Assembly (NCBI GenBank): GCA_017416665.1 | Contig: JAFQBO010000023.1 | Coordinates: 1 to 5,193 of the forward strand | Direction of reading: 5' to 3' | Length of the DNA stretch: 5,193 nucleotides | Origin: Oscillospiraceae bacterium | Lineage (GTDB): Bacteria; Bacillota; Clostridia; Oscillospirales; Ruminococcaceae | Shown here: piece after piece, positions 4,558 to 5,193 of the stretch | Layout of the letters: the number at the start of each line of letters is the position of its first letter | Numbering within the stretch: position 1 is the stretch's first letter | Translations under genes and position numbers: made by a program | The notes under the pieces: generated by a model | What the model was told of the DNA's origin: nothing | Database searches by the model: none | What the model saw: the letters and a program-made list of their open reading frames with translations, nothing else

Positions 4558-5000
4558 TATATTCGTTTTACAAACGATACATGCTCCTTCAATTCGTAAA
4601 ATCCATTTTTCTGATAAAAGCCATAAGCAGGTACATTATTCTCTGTTTGCAAGAAAATTTGCACCACCCCAATTTCTTTTATTGCTTTTTCGATTTCTTT
4701 TATAAAATAAGTTCCTATGCCATTTCCTTGCTTATCTGTCTGTATGCATAATTCATCGATATAATATTCTGTACCGGAATACCAATGCCTAATATGCCCC
4801 ATAGATATACCTATCAATTTATCATCTTCGAATAAACCATATGCCAATGAATTACTTTGTCCGACCAAGTCAGACAAATACAAATCCAACTGTTCTTTGT
4901 TTGACCAATCATCATTCCATGGTTCGATTGTAAATACACCTGTAAACAACTTTTTTATGGCCTCTATTTCATTCATTCCTATTCTCTTAAAGCTGTACAT
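4542..5000 (-). CDS. GNAT-family N-acetyltransferase, 3' end replaced by a MITE
   Basis: This 152-residue protein is a GCN5-related N-acetyltransferase, transferring acetyl from acetyl-CoA to an amine. The acetyl-CoA pyrophosphate loop is QGNGIG (91-96) after the EYYIDELCIQ strand (78-87), and motif B is NVPAYGFYQKNGF (122-134), with Tyr129 a candidate general acid. The N-terminal EPWNDDWSNKEQLDLYL (26-42) and HWYSGTEYYIDELCI blocks resemble AAC(6')-like aminoglycoside acetyltransferases and their many non-resistance relatives, so the substrate is open and resistance is not shown. Translation starts at ATG 5000, 10 bases after GAGAGG. The last four residues (Cys-Ser-Pro-Asn) and the TAA stop are read from the right end of the MITE, and Tyr148 spans the junction; the fold-forming core is complete, so the protein is probably still functional. 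The original C-terminus cannot be recovered from this sequence. Confidence 0.9.
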   Translation of the reverse strand: MYSFKRIGMNEIEAIKKLFTGVFTIEPWNDDWSNKEQLDLYLSDLVGQSNSLAYGLFEDDKLIGISMGHIRHWYSGTEYYIDELCIQTDKQGNGIGTYFIKEIEKAIKEIGVVQIFLQTENNVPAYGFYQKNGFYELKEHVSFVKRIYCSPN

Positions 5001-5010
5001 TTACACATAT

Positions 5011-5016
5011 CCTCTC
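5011..5016 (-). promoter_or_regulatory. Shine-Dalgarno site of the acetyltransferase gene
   Basis: GAGAGG on the minus strand, 10 bases before ATG 5000. It supports this start over the second methionine at residue 9. Confidence 0.7.
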
Positions 5017-5046
5017 TGCTGCATATTCTTATTCATCTGTAAGTTT

Positions 5047-5075
5047 ATTATAACAAAGCCAACATAAAAAGTCAA
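5047..5075 (-). promoter_or_regulatory. Sigma-A promoter of the acetyltransferase gene
   Basis: On the minus strand TTGACT (5075-5070) is followed after exactly 17 bases by a perfect TATAAT (5052-5047). Transcription would start near 5040, giving a leader of about 40 bases. No operator or riboswitch-like structure is evident in the leader. This is the strongest promoter in the accessory part and may also drive the isomerase by read-through across the MITE. Confidence 0.8.
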
Positions 5076-5131
5076 TGACACAAGCAACGCAAAGCCACTT
5101 TGTATGTGTAAAATATATATAGGCAATGTAG

Positions 5132-5153
5132 GGTGCGATGCCCACATCGCACC
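5132..5153. repeat. Short perfect dyad, probably a dispersed intergenic repeat
   Basis: GGTGCGATG (5132-5140) and CATCGCACC (5145-5153) form a perfect 9-bp stem around a CCCA loop. No T-tract follows on either strand, so it does not look like a terminator. Its GC-rich make-up differs from the AT-rich surroundings, and it resembles short palindromic repeat units scattered between genes in clostridial genomes. Confidence 0.6.
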
Positions 5154-5174
5154 GCAGACATATTACATTCATAA

Positions 5175-5193
5175 CGGGCGGATGTAGGCATCC
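5175..5193. repeat. Second dyad, cut by the window edge
   Basis: CGGGCGGATG (5175-5184), loop TAGG, then CATCC (5189-5193) to the end of the window; five stem pairs are visible. The core GATG-TAGG-CATC is close to the complement of the first dyad's GATG-CCCA-CATC, so the two may be related units in opposite orientation. Confidence 0.45.

Overview
The window looks like a chromosomal segment of a low- to mid-GC gut or rumen Clostridia, most like Ruminococcus and relatives in the Oscillospiraceae. That is an inference from the strong AGGAGG-type ribosome binding sites, the rpsB-tsf gene order, the protein style and the IS256-type insertion sequence. No rRNA or other marker here fixes the taxon.

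Left part (1-2186, plus strand): the 3' end of rpsB (ribosomal protein S2) is followed by a strong hairpin/T-tract, then complete tsf (elongation factor Ts), a second terminator, and a gene for an unrecognised membrane-anchored protein of 258 residues ending at a third terminator. The ATG of tsf (377) and the ATG of the membrane protein (1349) are set by good Shine-Dalgarno sites. Longer in-frame extensions of both run back through terminator hairpins and are not believable.

Middle (2195-3705): a complete IS256-family insertion sequence. The transposase has an intact DDE triad. I place the ends at about 2205 and 3695 because the outer 45 bp are imperfect inverted repeats, sharing AACTGTGAT at the same distance from each tip, and because the 10-bp sequence GATAAATTGA flanks the element directly on both sides. 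The 186 bp between the transposase stop and the right end hold a perfect 16-bp-stem hairpin, a near-consensus outward promoter overlapped by a 9-bp dyad, and a terminator facing into the element. The insertion fell in a short convergent intergenic gap (about 82 bp when rebuilt), 3 bp beyond the stop codon of the neighbouring isomerase.

Right part (3709-5193, minus strand): a GNAT acetyltransferase gene with a clear promoter lies upstream of an RpiB/LacA/LacB-type sugar-phosphate isomerase gene. Between them is a 158-bp non-coding element with 24-bp terminal inverted repeats and flanking TA, which I read as a MITE. Its right end overwrites the end of the acetyltransferase gene, supplying the last four residues and the stop codon. 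Its left end supplies promoter-like sequence to the isomerase. The last 60 bases hold two short dyads that look like dispersed intergenic repeats; the second is cut by the window edge.

Overall, a conserved translation operon sits next to a small accessory region shaped by two independent mobile-element insertions. I found no new defence or biosynthetic system. The notable signals are the structured IS tail and the way both mobile elements now provide 3'-end or promoter sequence to host genes.
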